A DNA stretch of 64,000 bases from a bacterium (GTDB lineage: Bacteria > Bdellovibrionota > UBA2428). The notes beneath the pieces are model-generated. The model was given only the letters and a program-made list of their open reading frames with translations, made no database searches and had not been told where the DNA came from. Shown here in pieces: positions 29,073-36,985 of the stretch. Position 1 is the first letter of the stretch. Each line of letters begins with the position of its first letter. The translations under genes and the position numbers were made by a program. The stretch covers positions 1-64,000 of the forward strand of contig JAACVK010000035.1 in assembly GCA_009991595.1 (NCBI GenBank), in the 5' to 3' direction.

Positions 29073-29103
29073 ACGCTCGGCTTGTTAAACCTCTGTTAAG
29101 AAA

Positions 29104-29135
29104 AAAGGCTAAGAGAAATCAATCCCTTAGCCTTT
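29104..29135 (-). terminator. intrinsic terminator of rpsD
   Basis: On the minus strand, AAAGGCTAAG pairs with CTTAGCCTTT, followed by a T-rich run. It lies 26 bases after the rpsD stop and is a good Rho-independent terminator. Confidence 0.8.
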
Positions 29136-29160
29136 AATGATTTTTTTATCTGCCTAGTAT

Positions 29161-29796
29161 TTAAGCTTTTCGAGCAGCGTAATACTCGGCCAGTAGACCG
29201 GTTTCAAAAGCGAAAGGAATCGCGTCTGCGTGAGGCGCTTCTTTGAAGATACCCACTTGAGTGTCTTTTTCTTTTCCAGCTTCTTTACTTAAGAAATCAG
29301 GTAACTCAAGTCGTGGCGACTTTTGAGCCTGCATATAGTTTACGTGCTTGTAATCTTTAAGAGCAATACGATCTCCAGCCTTAAGAACCTGAGAGCGGAT
29401 AGTTGCCTTCTTGCCATTCACAGTCACTTGACCGTGACCGATCATTTGACGAGCAGATTTAACACTTGGAGCAAACCCAAGACGGAAAACAACGTTGTCC
29501 AACCGAGACTCTAAACGACCGATTAAATTATCAACCCAGTCAGTTACGCGACCTTTTTTAGCATCGCGAACAAAACGACGAAGTTGCTCTTCTCTAATAC
29601 CGTAGTGAAAAATAATCTTCTGTTTCTCTTCTAGGCGAAGAGCAAACTCAGAAAGCTTTCTTCTTTGGTGTCCGTGCTCTCCTGGCGGATAGGGTTTTCT
29701 ATCCAGTGCACCGGACTTCCCTAAACCTGGAAGCTCGGTTCCAAGGCGACGTTGTCTTTTAAATCGTGGCTGAGCGCTGACTTTATGTAATGCCAT
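29161..29796 (-). CDS. rpsD: 30S ribosomal protein S4
   Basis: Primary 16S rRNA-binding protein of the small subunit, 211 residues. The S4 RNA-binding domain is clear: RLESRLDNVVFRLGFAPSVKSARQMIGHGQVTVNG. The N-terminus (KRQRRLGTELPGLGKSGALDRKPYPPGEHG) belongs to the zinc-free form: the four Cys of the zinc-binding form are absent. It is not in the usual rpsM-rpsK-rpsD-rpoA order here, but follows pyrC on the same strand after 82 bases. A paralogue in the main ribosomal cluster is possible. AGGAAG lies before the start, and a strong terminator follows. Confidence 0.95.
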   Translation of the reverse strand: MALHKVSAQPRFKRQRRLGTELPGLGKSGALDRKPYPPGEHGHQRRKLSEFALRLEEKQKIIFHYGIREEQLRRFVRDAKKGRVTDWVDNLIGRLESRLDNVVFRLGFAPSVKSARQMIGHGQVTVNGKKATIRSQVLKAGDRIALKDYKHVNYMQAQKSPRLELPDFLSKEAGKEKDTQVGIFKEAPHADAIPFAFETGLLAEYYAARKA

Positions 29797-29878
29797 AGAC
29801 AGAACTTCCTAACCCCGGGATATCCTTGAGACAAGCCCTAATTGAGGATTTCCTTGATCAAAACAGTAAAAATGCACC

Positions 29879-31192
29879 CTAAGCAAAGTTAAATAGGCCG
29901 GCGGGGGTAAAATGGGCCTTAATCCTTCCGGGAAGCTTAGTTCCTAGGAAGATATTGTTTTTTGAGAGACTTTCCAGCTCAGCAAGCTCGATCGGGGCCT
30001 CAGGAGCCCCAACATCCCACAAAGCTGCCCGAAGAGGCTGCCCAGGAGCAATTTGACCCCAACCACTAGAATCCAAGCCCATCTGCCGCGCTGGAGCCAA
30101 AGAAAACAATTCGACCAAATGCTCAGGACTGCGAATAAACCCCTGCTTCATCATTTCCAAAAGGGTTCTGAAGCTGCTCTCTAAACCGGTCGTGCCAAAA
30201 GGAGCTAAAGCAAAACCTTTGGATTTTCCATAATCCTCATGAGGAGCGTGATCTGTGGCAACAAAATCAAAAACCCCTCGCTTCACAGCATTCCTTAAAA
30301 ACTCGCGGTCCTCAGACAAAAACAACGGTGGGTTCATTTTAAAATTGGTGTTGTCCAAGGGAATGTCTTCATTACAAAAGTATAAATGATGGGGACTCAC
30401 TTCGGCGGTTACCTGTAAACCATCATTCTTTGCTTGCTCAATCAACTCGACCGAACGCTTCGTAGTCACATGCAATACGTGATAGCGAGCCTTGGGAAGT
30501 TTTTTGAGTAAGTTTAAATCTCGCTCGACACACTTAGACTCTGCGTCTCGAGGATATTCCGCTATCCCCAATTTCGTTTGAGTTGGCCCCTTGCAAAGAG
30601 CACCACCGTGACCAGGCCATTCGGCATGTTGAAGAACAATCAGCCCTGTTTCGATGGAGGCACGATAAGCGTCCAACATGAGCTCATCATTGACGACCGG
30701 CAAACCATCATCGGTCAATGCAGCCGCCCCCTCGTTGGCCAGGGCCTTAAAGTCAACAGCTTTCAAGCCCTTTAACCCCATACTCACGGCCGCACTTTGA
30801 AGAATTTTTACACCGAACTGTTCTTCACAAGGGGCATATTCAAAAAGACATCTTCTCAAGACAGGAACACAATCAACCACAGGAAAAGTATTGGGCATAG
30901 CCAGTAGAGCTGCATAACCGCCTCTTAGGGCAGAACGAGAGGCAGTTGCTGGAGTTTCTTTATGATATTGGCCTGGGGTTCGAATGTGGACCTGAAGATC
31001 TACTCCCGAAGGCACCAAAGCCCCCTTGTTCCCTTCAAAAACAGCTTTCGGAAGAGCAGAGCTCCCTGTTGGAACAATCTTATCAACCACACCCGAGGCC
31101 ACAAAAACATCGACCGAAGAGGACACACCCCTTGCATTCCAAACATCAACACCCTTGATGGCAAAATCAGGAGGCAACATTAGTTTGGCCAC
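29879..31192 (-). CDS. pyrC: dihydroorotase-like protein lacking the first metal His
   Basis: Amidohydrolase of 437 residues aligned with class I dihydroorotase, which closes carbamoyl-aspartate to dihydroorotate in pyrimidine synthesis. Conserved blocks are SMGLKGLKAVDF, ALTDDG, QHAEWPGH, AEVSPHHLYF and ATDHAPHEDYGKS (metal His and catalytic Asp). However, the first metal motif, normally D-x-H-x-H, reads DLQVHIRTPG: the first His is Gln67 (codon CAG at 30992-30994). The protein may be a weakly active enzyme or a non-catalytic partner of aspartate transcarbamoylase, as known for PyrC' proteins. Its start overlaps the end of the upstream gene by 13 bases. Confidence 0.8.
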   Translation of the reverse strand: MAKLMLPPDFAIKGVDVWNARGVSSSVDVFVASGVVDKIVPTGSSALPKAVFEGNKGALVPSGVDLQVHIRTPGQYHKETPATASRSALRGGYAALLAMPNTFPVVDCVPVLRRCLFEYAPCEEQFGVKILQSAAVSMGLKGLKAVDFKALANEGAAALTDDGLPVVNDELMLDAYRASIETGLIVLQHAEWPGHGGALCKGPTQTKLGIAEYPRDAESKCVERDLNLLKKLPKARYHVLHVTTKRSVELIEQAKNDGLQVTAEVSPHHLYFCNEDIPLDNTNFKMNPPLFLSEDREFLRNAVKRGVFDFVATDHAPHEDYGKSKGFALAPFGTTGLESSFRTLLEMMKQGFIRSPEHLVELFSLAPARQMGLDSSGWGQIAPGQPLRAALWDVGAPEAPIELAELESLSKNNIFLGTKLPGRIKAHFTPAGLFNFA

Positions 31193-32076
31193 CGAAACTT
31201 TTCTCGAACAACCCCAAAGCTACCCGACATGTAAATCTCGGAACAATCATCGTTGACCCTCACTCCAGAAATTTCATGAGCACCGTTCATAGCCTCGCCG
31301 GTTCCGTAGGCCCTCAACGAATAAGACAGCGGGATCAGACCATCAATCTTTTCCGTATCAAACAAGAACACTCGAAGCACTCCGTTGCTCAAATTTTCAA
31401 ACAATAATCCCCTACCATTTTGACAGAGCTTAAAGTCGACCACTTCAGAATCGGGCATCCACTTATAAGTGTGCACCACGCTTTTTTGAGCAAAGCGGCC
31501 ATTTCCCCATACTAAGAAATAAAGCATGGAAGGGCTTTGGGTCCAAGCCGCTAAATCCATAGAGCGCTTCGCAAAGCGAACTCCTGAAAGAGGATGTAAA
31601 AACCTATGCTGCCACAAGTTTCCAGATTTAGCTGGAGAAACGAAACTCAAGATCTGCTGCCCTACAAAATCGTATCGCCCTCCGGAATGCTTCTGACTCC
31701 AATCAACAGAAGAACTAAAATAGTCTTCATTAAGTTTTTCAAGTTTTTCAACTTTCTTTGAGCTCTGAACCCACCGATCGCCGTCAAAGCTAGATTTGAT
31801 TAACTCGGTTCCGTCTAAATTCAAATATTCGACGGACTGCGGCGAAAGCAGTCGAAAAGCCCCATGCAAAATAGGCTCTTCAGAAATTCGAACAGAATCA
31901 ATCGGATCTTTTCGTTCTAATTTTGGATAGGCGCGGGTCAGAATCTCCAAATTCGACCAATCTATGTTTGAAATCCGAGGTGGCATAGCTAATGCAACGG
32001 CTAAACTCGATGAACTTACGCCAAATTTTTTTAACCAAGTTCCTAGTGATTTTAATTTTATGGCTCTCACAATCAA
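31180..32076 (-). CDS. exported protein of unknown function upstream of pyrC
   Basis: 298 residues from a TTG at 32076. The start is uncertain; GTG 32070 or ATG 31986 are alternatives. The longer form gives a credible signal peptide ending SSSSLAVALA before MPP, which favours it. The body is rich in short beta strands and aromatic residues (YFLVWGNGRFAQ, GLLFENLSNGVLRVFLFD), as in a beta-propeller or sheet protein, and ends RVNDDCSEIYMSGSFG. I recognise no family. It overlaps pyrC by 13 bases, and its 5' end overlaps the divergent nuclease gene by up to 85 bases. Confidence 0.55.
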   Translation of the reverse strand: MIVRAIKLKSLGTWLKKFGVSSSSLAVALAMPPRISNIDWSNLEILTRAYPKLERKDPIDSVRISEEPILHGAFRLLSPQSVEYLNLDGTELIKSSFDGDRWVQSSKKVEKLEKLNEDYFSSSVDWSQKHSGGRYDFVGQQILSFVSPAKSGNLWQHRFLHPLSGVRFAKRSMDLAAWTQSPSMLYFLVWGNGRFAQKSVVHTYKWMPDSEVVDFKLCQNGRGLLFENLSNGVLRVFLFDTEKIDGLIPLSYSLRAYGTGEAMNGAHEISGVRVNDDCSEIYMSGSFGVVREKFRWPN

Positions 32077-32588
32077 TTCTTATTTCTAACGTGGAGCGAA
32101 GAAAAAGTCTTCCACCTAAGGCGTCTAGAATGCTATTTATTTTAGGGTGCGTCGATGGAGACACCTGCACTGGACGAAGTCGACGTGGAATTCACTACAC
32201 CTTACGACTTGAGGGGATAGATGCTACTGAAACTTCTCACAATGGATGTCCTGCTCAAGTTTTTTCCAATGAAGCAAAGAAACGGGTTAATGCGCTCGTT
32301 AAAGAAAAATGGCTAAAGGTAAACTTTTTTGGAGGAGACCCCTATGGTCGCTACATTGCACAAATTGAAAGCAAAGAAGATCGGTTAAACGTCAACAAAC
32401 TTTTGATAGAGGAAGGTTATGTCTATGCCTATCGGAGACCCAAAAAGAATAGGCCTGAGCTAGATTGGGCAGAGAGGGCCGAACTTAGTGCCCAAAAAAA
32501 CAAAAAGGGCTTGTGGGCACTCAAAAAGCCACCACAAACCCCGGGTCAATTTCGAAAATTGAACCTTAACTGTCGTCTTCAGAATTAA
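31992..32588 (+). CDS. secreted thermonuclease-like (SNase-fold) nuclease
   Basis: 198 residues. Staphylococcal-nuclease (TNase-like) domain: start of the barrel GCVDGDTCTGRSRRGIHYTLRLEGIDATET (catalytic Arg in LRLEGID, metal Asp in VDGDT), then the second Arg in DPYGRYIAQIE and the EEGYVYAYRR strand. A hydrophobic N-terminal segment (TKFLVILILWLSQSILIS) is a signal peptide or anchor. Start at 31992 is preferred because AGGTGG lies 8 bases before it; ATG 32010 is the alternative. Likely role: degradation of extracellular or prey DNA/RNA. The 3' end overlaps the convergent histone gene by 23 bases. Confidence 0.82.
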   Translation: MQRLNSMNLRQIFLTKFLVILILWLSQSILISNVERRKSLPPKASRMLFILGCVDGDTCTGRSRRGIHYTLRLEGIDATETSHNGCPAQVFSNEAKKRVNALVKEKWLKVNFFGGDPYGRYIAQIESKEDRLNVNKLLIEEGYVYAYRRPKKNRPELDWAERAELSAQKNKKGLWALKKPPQTPGQFRKLNLNCRLQN

Positions 32589-32763
32589 CGTCGCGAGCCA
32601 TAACGGTTTTACGACCTTGAGCTTTAGCGCTTTGAATAGCACCTTCAAGGATCTTTTCAATCGTAGATGACAAAGCAGTGATGGTTTCTCCTGATGTGTT
32701 ACAATCTCCTTTTTCTTTGATGTAATTTTTTACTTTACTAGCGACTACAAGAACTTCTGACAT
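32566..32763 (-). CDS. bacterial histone-fold protein (Bd0055-like)
   Basis: A 65-residue protein consisting of one histone fold. Helix 1 is at about 4-17 (VLVVASKVKNYIKEKG). The long central helix is about 23-50 (TSGETITALSSTIEKILEGAI...). Loop 2 carries the hallmark RKTV at 51-54, followed by MARDV, which corresponds to RKTV-x-x-x-D in archaeal histones; the Arg-Asp clamp is thus present. The C-terminus is acidic (NSEDDS). The pattern matches the short single-domain bacterial histone Bd0055 of Bdellovibrio, a dimeric, abundant nucleoid protein. The start is set by a strong GGAGGAAAC. It is monocistronic, with a good promoter. Confidence 0.85.
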   Translation of the reverse strand: MSEVLVVASKVKNYIKEKGDCNTSGETITALSSTIEKILEGAIQSAKAQGRKTVMARDVNSEDDS

Positions 32764-32799
32764 AATTAAGTTTCCTCCAAATAAATTTTTTGTTTAGCA

Positions 32800-32828
32800 A
32801 GGATACATAGGCCTCTTTGCATTTGCAA
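32800..32828 (-). promoter_or_regulatory. sigma-70-type promoter of the histone gene
   Basis: On the minus strand, TTGCAA (32828-32823), 17 bases, then TATCCT (32805-32800), 37 bases before the histone ATG. Each box matches the consensus at 4 of 6 positions, and the spacing is optimal. Confidence 0.5.
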
Positions 32829-32882
32829 GAAACTCAAACCTTACCTTGACACCAAATGTCTTGTCCTCCGATATTTCAAATA

Positions 32883-33950
32883 ATGAAGCTGCTGTCACCT
32901 CAAAATTTGATTCCTTTTCTACTAACCGCTCTCACGTTTTCAAATTGCTCAACTTATAAAATTAGCAAAAGCGTTGTAAACAATGATTATTATAACGCTT
33001 TTAAGCTAATTCCAGAGGCCTCTCGAATGGGATTCAACTCCACTCCTGATTCTTTTCTAGAATGGTCTTTAAAAAAGACTTTGCAAGAAGCCGAAAAAGC
33101 ATTTAAGGATCGCCCCGTTTTAAGCAAACTTCCCAAACTTCGTTTGCACGGAATGCTCACTCCTTACAACTTTAAAATTAGAGACAACTACCCCATCGTA
33201 TTTACGAGAACCGAGAACTCTTTTGATGGAAACCCTGTTTGGGACATCATTTCGGCAGAGGTTTCGGCTCTCATGGCTGCAAAATACTTTCGTTTTGATT
33301 CTTACAAAAGAGGAAGCTGTTTAAGGGCTTATCAAAGCCAAATGAACGGCCTGATGAAGAAGCATCAGCTTCCAAATCTTATTATTCCTTCTGATTTAGG
33401 AGGGGAAGCACTTTCAGAAGATCAAAAGAGCAGCACTCCCGAAATTGACCCAGAACTTTTTGCCACGATAAAAAAGGCCTTTTCAAGGGACATCGTCCGC
33501 CGACAATCACTACCGAATCCGGCTCATCCGGAAGGAGAGAAAATTAAACTTCTTCGGCTTGATGACGAGAGCCTTTGGAGACTTGCTCCTCTACCTTATC
33601 TGGAAAGTTGCTCAGATTTTAGGAAGACCTTAAATCTTTACTCCTCTAAAACTAAAATACATTGTATTAAAAACACCCTTGGCAAAAACTTCCTTTTAGA
33701 AGAGGTAAACACGAGCGACCGATACTTTACCTTAAAAGACTTTGTCGACTCGAGCCAGCTAGAGCCCATTGTTAACTCTATGTGCAACCAAATTGCCTTT
33801 AGACACTCTCTTCAGCTGAGCCAAGAGGATCGGCAAAAGCTTTTTCTTTTAATAACGAAGAACCCAGGCTTACCTGGTTGGTATATGAATTTCGTAGACA
33901 AGCATAGTGATGAGATATTGGACGCTTACCGAGCCTCACTCTTGCTTTGA
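32883..33950 (+). CDS. putative exported or lipoprotein of unknown function
   Basis: About 355 residues from ATG 32883, where the sequence MKLLSPQNLIPFLLTALTFSNC forms a signal with a poor lipobox (FSNC). An ATG nine codons earlier (32856) is possible. The rest is soluble, with many charged helices, Tyr and Phe, and four Cys after residue 100 (RGSCLRAYQS, LESCSDF, IHCIKN, SMCNQIAF). The end is WYMNFVDKHSDEILDAYRASLLL. I recognise no family. It is divergent from the histone gene and precedes a beta-barrel gene. Confidence 0.65.
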   Translation: MKLLSPQNLIPFLLTALTFSNCSTYKISKSVVNNDYYNAFKLIPEASRMGFNSTPDSFLEWSLKKTLQEAEKAFKDRPVLSKLPKLRLHGMLTPYNFKIRDNYPIVFTRTENSFDGNPVWDIISAEVSALMAAKYFRFDSYKRGSCLRAYQSQMNGLMKKHQLPNLIIPSDLGGEALSEDQKSSTPEIDPELFATIKKAFSRDIVRRQSLPNPAHPEGEKIKLLRLDDESLWRLAPLPYLESCSDFRKTLNLYSSKTKIHCIKNTLGKNFLLEEVNTSDRYFTLKDFVDSSQLEPIVNSMCNQIAFRHSLQLSQEDRQKLFLLITKNPGLPGWYMNFVDKHSDEILDAYRASLLL

Positions 33951-34064
33951 GGGGACCTATCCTTCACCTACCCTCCGTGTCATTTGTTTCAAGCTTCCAC
34001 AGTGACTCAAGCAAAACCTAATCCTATATTCCTTTTTTGTCCTTAAAAAATGAAATGGAGAATT

Positions 34065-34583
34065 ATGATTAAACTTAAAAATATTTATCTACTATTGGCT
34101 CTAACTCTAACCGTAAGCTTGTCCGCTCAAGCGCAAGACCTCACTCACCAAATCAACGCATCTGGCACATCTGGTGAATGGGATTTTGGTGTAGGTGACG
34201 GTGATGACGCTGTTTTAGGCCTCACTGCTGACTACCGTCTTGGTTTAGATGACATGTTCCAAATTGGCGCACTTGTAGGCTATGCTCACACTGATGCAGC
34301 TACAGCTTTCGCTATCGGACCAGGTGTTATCATTAACTTTATGGACGACATCAAAAACTCTGCTTTCGTTGGTGCTTACTATGTTTGGAGTCGTTTAAAG
34401 GTTGATGGCTTTTCAGCTGTTACCACGAACCAAGCTAGAATCACTGCAGGTAAGCGTTTTGAAATCGTGAGCAACGTTAGCTACGAACCCTACATCGAAT
34501 ACACTTATGGATTTGGCGATGAGTTCGAAGGCGATCGAAATGACTTGAGCGTAACTTTCTTGTCATTCACTGCAACTTTCTAA
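34065..34583 (+). CDS. small outer membrane beta-barrel protein
   Basis: About 172 residues from ATG 34065, chosen for its GGAG and signal peptide MIKLKNIYLLLALTLTVSLSAQAQ. The mature part has alternating polar and aromatic residues typical of an eight-strand barrel (LTADYRLGLDDMFQIGALVGYAH, SAFVGAYYVWSRL, YEPYIEYTYGFGDEF) and ends in the aromatic FTATF, the C-terminal Phe signal for BAM insertion. Similar to OmpW/OmpX-like or OMP_b-brl families; no specific substrate. A strong terminator follows. Confidence 0.8.
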   Translation: MIKLKNIYLLLALTLTVSLSAQAQDLTHQINASGTSGEWDFGVGDGDDAVLGLTADYRLGLDDMFQIGALVGYAHTDAATAFAIGPGVIINFMDDIKNSAFVGAYYVWSRLKVDGFSAVTTNQARITAGKRFEIVSNVSYEPYIEYTYGFGDEFEGDRNDLSVTFLSFTATF

Positions 34584-34602
34584 GAAGCAGTAATCTAAAA
34601 CT

Positions 34603-34645
34603 AAAAAAGCTTTCTTGCTCTTGGTGAGCAAGAAAGCTTTTTTTT
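34603..34645 (+). terminator. strong intrinsic terminator after the beta-barrel gene
   Basis: AAAAAAGCTTTCTTGCTC pairs perfectly with GAGCAAGAAAGCTTTTTT across a 5-base loop and continues into a run of eight T. The A-rich 5' arm makes it work in both directions, serving the convergent DksA-like gene too. Confidence 0.92.
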
Positions 34646-34665
34646 ATTTCAACTAACGAGTTTCG

Positions 34666-35103
34666 TTACATGCTTGCGCGGCGTGAACCACGAAAGTCCC
34701 GTAGACGACGCTCTCGCTTTTCTTGAACACTGACTGAAAATCGAGCCCAAGGCACAGCCCAAAGGCGTTCAAAGCCAATGCACTCCTCGGTCTCTTCACA
34801 GTAGCCATAGGTTCCACAACGAACTTTATACAAAGCTCTTTCAACAAAATTTAAACGAGCTTTTAACATGTCTATTTCTTGCAAGATTGCGTTGGAGCTT
34901 CTTTGCTTTTCTGCAACTTCCGCATCATCGCCTTTGATCAGGCTTTCACATTCGTTGGATCGATCAACCGCGTGTTTCATCTTGAAGGCAATGGCCTCCA
35001 AAACGCTTTCCTTTAACTCTAAAAGCTTCCCTTTTAATTGTTCCTTTTGCTTTTTGCTAAGAGTGGCTGAATCACTAGATGAACTGTTCTTTCCTCTTTT
35101 CAT
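34666..35103 (-). CDS. DksA/TraR-like protein with degenerate zinc finger
   Basis: 145 residues with the DksA layout: Ser-rich N-terminus, coiled-coil helices (about 15-92), then a globular end. The coiled-coil turn carries acidic residues (IKGDDAEVAE), equivalent to the catalytic tip that enters the RNA polymerase secondary channel. The C-terminal zinc-finger region reads CGTYGYCEETEECIGFERL and later ARFSVSVQEK. Compared with DksA (four Cys), only C102 occupies a canonical place, so zinc binding is probably lost. It is likely still an RNA polymerase-binding regulator. It is divergent from the ABC exporter. Confidence 0.82.
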   Translation of the reverse strand: MKRGKNSSSSDSATLSKKQKEQLKGKLLELKESVLEAIAFKMKHAVDRSNECESLIKGDDAEVAEKQRSSNAILQEIDMLKARLNFVERALYKVRCGTYGYCEETEECIGFERLWAVPWARFSVSVQEKRERRLRDFRGSRRASM

Positions 35104-35242
35104 AAATTTCCTCCCGAAATTTCCCCTACGAACGGATCTATTACATTTAAAATACTTTGCAAATACAAATATTTATCGCGACGCTTCCTTTCGGAGATAT
35201 CCACAATTATCTTAACTTCACTTAACAGGGTGAAAAACTATT

Positions 35243-36985
35243 GTGCATAAACTTGTAAGAACAGCCGTTTTCATCGAGACTCTTACACAACCTTACATGA
35301 AAGCGCATCTCTCTCTTAACGCACTACCTGAATCACGCAGTGACGAAAGCGCTATGCGCTTTTGGTGGAAGCACATCAAAAAGCACAAAGGAATCTATCT
35401 GATTGGTGCACTGGGAGTTATCGGAACCAACGCCGCAGAAGTCAGCATCCCCATCTACTTTAGAGAAATCATCGATCGATTAGATCAGGCCGTTGCAACT
35501 CCGCAAAAGACACTTTTTATATTGCTGGCCATACTACTAATCCAATTCCTCTCCCGCTTTGTATGGAGACGATTCATGGCCCAACAAACGCATGTGGTAT
35601 CCGCAGCTATGAAAGCCCAACTTTGGAGCAAAGCTCGTTTCTTTAAACGTTCTCGACTTGAAAGCGATTTAAACCCTGGTGAATTAATGAACGTGGCAGC
35701 CGGAGATGTAGGAAGCGCTCGCTACATTTATGGCTTCACTCTGGTGATGATCATTGATTTCATTTTCCTCTTAACATTCTGTATCTCAGCCATGCTTTAT
35801 GTAAGCCCCCTCATGACCGCTGTCACAATGGCCCTGCTTCCTGTCTTACCTTTTATTCTCAACAAGATTGCCAAGAAGGAACAAAAAGCACATAGCGAAG
35901 CTCAAGCTCAACTCTCTTCTCTTTCAGAGAAAGTCGCCCAAGCCACCTCAACCGTGCGACTACAACGCGTCAGTCAAAGTCAGGGCTACTGGATAGACTT
36001 ACTCACCGAATCCGCTCGCCGGTATCAGGAGAAGCGCTGGACGGTTGTTAAAATTGATTTGAGCTTTTTTCCGGCAATTAGCATTCTCCCTCTTATATCT
36101 TATTCAGTGCTCATTTCTCTCGGACTTCATCTAGTCTTCAAGGGCGTGCTGAGCATCGGAGACTTTGTTGCCTTCCAAAGCTTCCTCTTCATCATACAAG
36201 AACCCTTGATCGAAATTGGTTATGTCGTTTCCGAATGGCAAAGAGCTATGGCGAGTCTCAAACGCTACAAACGCACAATCGAAGAAGAGCCCTCTAGTAT
36301 TTTTTCAGCCAGCGCCAAGATTCACCAAAGCGTAGCCCCCACTAAACTCTTTCAAGCAAAAGATTTGGCTTTCACCTACCCAAAAGCCCAGAATACAGTG
36401 TTCTCCCACATAAACTTTGAACTTCAACCTGGCGACGGATTAGGAGTTACAGGCCCAATTGGCTCTGGAAAATCGACTTTGATTGAGATTCTCGCGGGCT
36501 TCCAAAGAGGATACCAAGGGTCGCTAAAGTTATATGACACTGAAATAAAAGAAGCCTCTCACCTTCACTTGAGAAAACACATGGCGATCGTTCCACAAAA
36601 GCCCTTCCTCTTTGCCGACACATTGAGAAAAAATCTTTGCATTGACCAAGTGCTCGACGACGAACGGGCTTATGAACTCTTAAATCTCGTAGAGCTTATG
36701 GAAGATGTGAAGAACTTCCCAAAGGGTCTCGACACCCCTCTTGGAGAATGGGGCGTTAACTTGTCTGGGGGGCAAAAACAAAGGCTGACTTTGGCTCGAG
36801 CCCTAGCCACTCGCGCTGACATTTTCCTTCTGGACGATTGCCTGAGTGCCGTTGACACAAGCACTGAAGAAAAAATATTAAAAAACATCGAAAACACCTT
36901 AGGACAAGCAAGCTTTGTTTGGATTGCTCATAGAGAATCAACCCTTCAACTTTGCAACAAGAGTTTGGAGCTAAAGCATGTCTAA
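35243..36985 (+). CDS. ABC exporter half-transporter, MdlA-like
   Basis: 580-residue membrane-ATPase fusion: six-helix ABC transmembrane domain (about 45-340) and ATPase domain (about 355-580). Walker A GPIGSGKST is near 403-411, and the signature LSGGQKQR is near 507. Walker B FLLDDCLSAVD has Asp in place of the catalytic Glu. This is the degenerate site expected in one half of heterodimeric exporters such as E. coli MdlA/MdlB, TM287/288 or BmrC/D. GTG start at 35243; ATG 35297 is an alternative. Its last 8 bases overlap the second half-transporter. Substrate unknown (drug, peptide or lipid). Confidence 0.88.
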   Translation: MHKLVRTAVFIETLTQPYMKAHLSLNALPESRSDESAMRFWWKHIKKHKGIYLIGALGVIGTNAAEVSIPIYFREIIDRLDQAVATPQKTLFILLAILLIQFLSRFVWRRFMAQQTHVVSAAMKAQLWSKARFFKRSRLESDLNPGELMNVAAGDVGSARYIYGFTLVMIIDFIFLLTFCISAMLYVSPLMTAVTMALLPVLPFILNKIAKKEQKAHSEAQAQLSSLSEKVAQATSTVRLQRVSQSQGYWIDLLTESARRYQEKRWTVVKIDLSFFPAISILPLISYSVLISLGLHLVFKGVLSIGDFVAFQSFLFIIQEPLIEIGYVVSEWQRAMASLKRYKRTIEEEPSSIFSASAKIHQSVAPTKLFQAKDLAFTYPKAQNTVFSHINFELQPGDGLGVTGPIGSGKSTLIEILAGFQRGYQGSLKLYDTEIKEASHLHLRKHMAIVPQKPFLFADTLRKNLCIDQVLDDERAYELLNLVELMEDVKNFPKGLDTPLGEWGVNLSGGQKQRLTLARALATRADIFLLDDCLSAVDTSTEEKILKNIENTLGQASFVWIAHRESTLQLCNKSLELKHV

